9,750 bases of DNA from NCBI GenBank assembly GCA_007128525.1, contig SKXG01000137.1:1-9750 (forward strand), in the 5' to 3' direction. A program made the translations under genes and the position numbers. Position 1 is the first letter of the stretch, and every line of letters begins with the position of its first letter. The DNA is from Pseudomonadales bacterium. Lineage in GTDB: Bacteria > Pseudomonadota > Gammaproteobacteria > Pseudomonadales > Azotimanducaceae. Shown here one piece after another: positions 6,985 to 9,750 of the stretch. The notes beneath the pieces are model-generated. The model was given only the letters and a program-made list of their open reading frames with translations, made no database searches and was not told where the DNA came from.

Positions 6985-9362
6985 GCGGGCGCTCCTGAAG
7001 CTGTAACCAGATCGCCAGGCACCAACCCCTGCTGCAAGCGTTCTGCGGACGTCGTTTCGGTACTCTGTGCGGCAGCCGCCGCTGTTGCCGGTTCGGTCGC
7101 GCGAGTCAGGCGCAGCGAGTTGAGCATGACCAGTACGGAGCTGGCAGACATGCCGATCGCCGCCATCCAGGGCGGCAGCATGCCCATGGCCGCCAGTGGA
7201 ATGGTCGACATGTTGTACGTGAACGACCAGAACAGATTCTGCTTGATGATGCGCTGGGTTTTGCGGGCCACGATGAAGGCTTCGGCAACCGGTTGCAGGC
7301 CGCGACTGAGCAGCAGGGCATCGCTGCTGTTGCGTGCCAGATCCGTTGCCTCCAGCGGCGCCACGGATACGCTGGCCGCCGACAGCACCGGAATGTCGTT
7401 GATGCCATCACCAATGACCACCGCATTGCGGCCTGACTGCTGCAGAGCCTGTACAGCCGCCAGTTTCGCTTCCGGCGTCATGCTGGCGTGGACCGCGATG
7501 CCACCCAGCGCCTGGCTGACGGCCTGTGCCGGGGCCGCACCGTCACCGGTGAAGATCTGTACTTCCAGGCCTTGCGCCCGCAAGGCCTTGACGGTGGCCG
7601 GCGCATCCGCAAGCAGCCCGGTGCGGAACACAAAGCAGGCCAGTGGCTGCTGGTTCTCAGACAGAAATACCTGGGTCAGGCCGTCGGTGCGCTCGGCGGT
7701 CGGTGTCAGGCCGCAGAAAACAGCTTGACCGAGACGGTACTGCCGGCCCTGAATCCTGGCTTCAACGCCAGCCCCGCGATGCTGCTCGATGTGATCAAAG
7801 GACCAGGACAGCCCGGACTCCCGGTTGGACTGACGGGCACTGCCATGCTCTACCATGGCCTTGGCCAATGGGTGATTGGCCTCGCGCTCCATGGCCATGG
7901 CCAGCCCCAGGCACCAATCCCGGTCGCGCGATGTGTCCTGGCTCAGCGGCTCAATCCGAACGAGTTCAGGTGCGGCATTGGTCAGCGTGCCGGTTTTGTC
8001 GAAGATGACCAGATCGGCCTTCGACAGCCTTTCCAGTACATGGCCCCGCGTCACAATAAAGCCGATCCTCCGCAGTGCCATGGTGGCGGCAGTAATGGCG
8101 CTTGGTGTGGCCAGAGACAGTGCGCACGGGCAGGCAACCACCAGTACGGCGATGGCTGCCCACAGCGCCTTGTGTGGATCTGTGCCATACCAGCCGAGGA
8201 AGGTCAGTGCGGCCAGACTCAGGACCACGATTACGAACACCTTGGCAATGCGGTCGGTCAGCGCCACGATGCCGGGCCGGTCCAGCGATGCGCGCTCTGC
8301 CAGGCGCTGAATGGCCGCCATACGGGTATCGGGTGCCCGAACAGCGGCGCGTAATCGAATGGGCTGACTGAGATTCAAAGTGCCGGCGTAAACAGCATCA
8401 CCAGCATCCTTTGCGACCGGCTCGGATTCGCCGGTCAGTGTGCTTTCGTCGACATCCGTAGCACCTTGCAGGATATGGCCATCCACCGGAATTCGCGTGG
8501 CTGCCGTGACCAGCAGCTCATCACCCGCCTTGATCTGGCGCAGAGGCACCTCTTCATAGCGGCCTTCCTGAATGCGGGTGACGTTCTCCGGCAGGATGGA
8601 CAGCATGTTGTCGAAGCGCGCCAGGCGGTGGCGCAGGCTTTGTTCCAGATAACGCGCTCCGAGCAGCAGAAAGGCGAACATGGTGATCGAGTCGTAATAG
8701 ACTTCACCGCCGCCCATGACGGTTGCCCAGATGCTGGCCAGATAGGCGATGCCGATGGCCAATGCCACCGGTACGTCCATGGCCAACCCGATGCGCTTGC
8801 TGCCATGCCGACTGATGTCACGCAGAGACTGCCAGGCATTGCGGAAAAACGGCGCCGAGGAATAAAACACTACTGGTGTGGTAAACAGCAGGCCGACCCA
8901 CAGCCACATCTGCTCATAGAAGGGCTCCATGCCCTGAAACTCACCGGCATAGAGGGCGATCGACAGCATCTTGACCTGCATCATCGCAATGCCGGCCAGG
9001 CCGAGACGCTTAAGGTGCGTGCGGCGCTGCTGGATCAGACGAGGATCATCGTCCGGCAGGGCCATGAAGGTTGGTGAGTAGCCGGCCTCTTCGATAGCCT
9101 TAAGCAAGCCGTTCAGCGTAATTCGCTGCGGATCATAGTCAACGCTGACGTGATGGCGGGCCGGGTTGACCTGTATGCTGGAAACACCCGACAGTTCATC
9201 CGCCAACAGTTTGATCCGGTCGCCGCAGGCCGAACAGCGCATGTCCGGTACCAGGAGGTCAACCTGGCGCTGACCGTCATCCAGCAGCCGCGTGACCATG
9301 TCGACCATGGTCTGGTTGTCGGCGAAGCCGGTCAGCAGCCGGCTGTCGGCGGCAGCCGTCAT
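6972..9362 (-). CDS. ccoI: Copper-exporting P1B ATPase CcoI/FixI for cbb3 oxidase assembly
   Basis: CcoI pumps Cu(I) across the inner membrane and supplies copper for the CuB site of cbb3 oxidase. The 796-residue protein has an HMA domain with C43-x2-C46 (MRCSACGD), membrane helices from about residue 117, the actuator motif TGES (310-313), the metal-binding CPC (411-413) in a membrane helix, the phosphorylation site D455 in DKTGT, HP (497-498), TGD (605-607) and GDGIND (651-656). The last helices carry FTYN and MSASSVLVMLNSLRL, as in Cu(I) pumps. Compared with pseudomonad CcoI it lacks the extra N-terminal Cys-rich domain (C-x2-CG ... CCxGC). It also has an Ala/Thr-rich C-terminal tail. A perfect SD AGGAGGT (9369-9375) lies 6 nt before the ATG, which fixes the start. 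It overlaps ccoH by 1 nt (TGATG) and ccoS by 13 nt. Generic CopA is the alternative, but the neighbours favour CcoI. Confidence 0.94.
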   Translation of the reverse strand: MTAAADSRLLTGFADNQTMVDMVTRLLDDGQRQVDLLVPDMRCSACGDRIKLLADELSGVSSIQVNPARHHVSVDYDPQRITLNGLLKAIEEAGYSPTFMALPDDDPRLIQQRRTHLKRLGLAGIAMMQVKMLSIALYAGEFQGMEPFYEQMWLWVGLLFTTPVVFYSSAPFFRNAWQSLRDISRHGSKRIGLAMDVPVALAIGIAYLASIWATVMGGGEVYYDSITMFAFLLLGARYLEQSLRHRLARFDNMLSILPENVTRIQEGRYEEVPLRQIKAGDELLVTAATRIPVDGHILQGATDVDESTLTGESEPVAKDAGDAVYAGTLNLSQPIRLRAAVRAPDTRMAAIQRLAERASLDRPGIVALTDRIAKVFVIVVLSLAALTFLGWYGTDPHKALWAAIAVLVVACPCALSLATPSAITAATMALRRIGFIVTRGHVLERLSKADLVIFDKTGTLTNAAPELVRIEPLSQDTSRDRDWCLGLAMAMEREANHPLAKAMVEHGSARQSNRESGLSWSFDHIEQHRGAGVEARIQGRQYRLGQAVFCGLTPTAERTDGLTQVFLSENQQPLACFVFRTGLLADAPATVKALRAQGLEVQIFTGDGAAPAQAVSQALGGIAVHASMTPEAKLAAVQALQQSGRNAVVIGDGINDIPVLSAASVSVAPLEATDLARNSSDALLLSRGLQPVAEAFIVARKTQRIIKQNLFWSFTYNMSTIPLAAMGMLPPWMAAIGMSASSVLVMLNSLRLTRATEPATAAAAAQSTETTSAERLQQGLVPGDLVTASGAPAWKS

Positions 9363-9628
9363 CAGCGGACCTCCTGCTTGCGGCGCTCTTGCTGTTGCCG
9401 ATACTCCTCCTGCAGCGGTACTTTCCAGCTGCTGCGAGACAGTGGTGGCGCCTGCATGTGCTGAACGTTTTCGTCAGCGCCGACAAAGGCAACCACAGCG
9501 ACTGAGGTGGACGCGATCACGGCCGACAGGGGCAGGGCGATGATGAACCAGGGCCAGAATTGCCGGTACCAGGGGCGCGCCATGGGACTGGTTATGTCGT
9601 TCCTCATGGTTGTACGCAAGTTGCTCAT
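9362..9628 (-). CDS. ccoH: Short FixH/CcoH-like cbb3 oxidase assembly protein
   Basis: CcoH/FixH is a membrane protein that joins the early assembly of cbb3 oxidase. The product has the family's N-terminal signature RPWYRQFWPWFIIALPLSAVIAS (residues 18-40 in outline) and a single membrane helix (about 27-49). After the helix the usual D-D-Y-Y-K-x-G-x-A-I-N segment and the periplasmic beta-rich domain are absent; instead there is a Gln/Arg-rich tail (EEYRQQQERRKQEVR). The total is 88 residues, about half the usual length. I chose the ATG at 9628 because it overlaps the ccoG stop as ATGA, the usual coupled arrangement; an upstream ATG at 9667 would add 13 residues inside ccoG, and ATG 9583 would leave only the core. 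The stop overlaps the ccoI start by 1 nt, so the short end looks native rather than a frameshift. Confidence 0.82.
   Translation of the reverse strand: MSNLRTTMRNDITSPMARPWYRQFWPWFIIALPLSAVIASTSVAVVAFVGADENVQHMQAPPLSRSSWKVPLQEEYRQQQERRKQEVR
9369..9375 (-). promoter_or_regulatory. Strong ribosome binding site of ccoI
   Basis: AGGAGGT on the minus strand, 6 nt before the ccoI ATG and inside the end of ccoH. It is the best SD in the window and shows that the ccoI N-terminus is not missing an upstream part. Confidence 0.9.
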
Positions 9629-9750
9629 GAGCTGGGTCCGAAGAAGCGGTTGGTTTGTTGCGCACACAGGTCTGGTGTGTCCCGGTCGCAGATTTCAAAG
9701 GTGACATCGACCAGGCTGCCGGGCAGCACGTCGGCAGGTATCGACAACGA
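9625..9750 (-). CDS. ccoG: Cytochrome oxidase accessory protein CcoG, C-terminal end (partial)
   Basis: An open frame enters from the right edge and runs 41 codons to a TGA at 9627-9625. It is too short for ordinary ORF finding but reads as the last part of the Ig-like C-terminal domain of CcoG/FixG/RdxA: SLVDVTFEICDRDT, then QQTNRFFGPSS, where the R-F-x-GP ending is typical. CcoG is a polyferredoxin-like membrane protein that helps deliver copper to cbb3 oxidase by reducing Cu(II) to Cu(I). Its iron-sulfur motifs are outside the window. The identity rests on this short ending plus its position directly before ccoH and ccoI, with a 4-nt ATGA overlap. Confidence 0.82.
   Translation of the reverse strand, partial: SLSIPADVLPGSLVDVTFEICDRDTPDLCAQQTNRFFGPSS

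Noticed and set aside
6796..7728. A 310-codon open frame on the plus strand
   Set aside because: It is antisense to ccoS and ccoI, which carry all the P1B ATPase motifs; its composition (Ser/Ala/Arg-rich) is typical of a shadow frame.
7488..8354. A 288-codon open frame on the plus strand
   Set aside because: It is antisense to the conserved P-domain of ccoI and shows no domain of its own.
9629..9667. Upstream ATG at 9667 as the ccoH start
   Set aside because: It lies in another frame within the ccoG end, and the added 13 residues do not resemble FixH; the ATGA overlap at 9628 is the better start.

Overview
The window looks like a chromosomal stretch of a GC-rich, aerobic or microaerobic Gram-negative bacterium, most likely a gammaproteobacterium. 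The signs are a cbb3-oxidase assembly cluster, an outer-membrane patatin of the PlpD type, a lipoprotein with a Cys lipobox, and good Shine-Dalgarno sites. The genus cannot be fixed from the sequence; a halophilic or marine lineage is possible but is a guess. No mobile element, tRNA, rRNA or CRISPR array was seen.

Layout. (1) Positions 3-1189, plus strand: the catalytic end of a sensor histidine kinase whose start lies outside the window, then a stand-alone CheY/DivK-type receiver protein. (2) 1198-4011, minus strand: a two-gene unit encoding a PlpD-like patatin/POTRA/beta-barrel protein (type Vd secretion) and a small LEA14/WHy-type lipoprotein. It converges on the receiver gene with only 8 bp between stop codons. 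(3) 4114-6022, plus strand: an AGCS sodium:alanine/glycine-type symporter, divergent from the patatin gene, then a UspA-family universal stress protein. (4) 6012-6083: two hairpins in a row, the second a clear rho-independent terminator that can work in both directions. (5) 6109-9750, minus strand: a tightly packed operon in transcription order ccoG (3' end only), ccoH/fixH, ccoI, ccoS and a Yip1-family membrane protein gene.

How the genes work together. The ccoG-ccoH-ccoI-ccoS block makes the assembly machinery of cytochrome cbb3 oxidase: an iron-sulfur membrane protein, a small membrane assembly factor, a copper-exporting P1B ATPase that supplies copper to the periplasmic side of the membrane, and a small assembly peptide. 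Genes overlap by 4, 1 and 13 nt, so translation is probably coupled. The structural ccoNOQP genes, if present nearby, would lie beyond the right edge. The kinase and receiver probably form one phosphotransfer pathway. The patatin and the lipoprotein are probably cotranscribed and both point to the cell envelope.

No convincing new multi-gene system was found. The most unusual points are a very short FixH lacking its usual periplasmic part, a CcoI without the usual N-terminal Cys-rich domain, and a Yip1 gene at the end of the cco operon.
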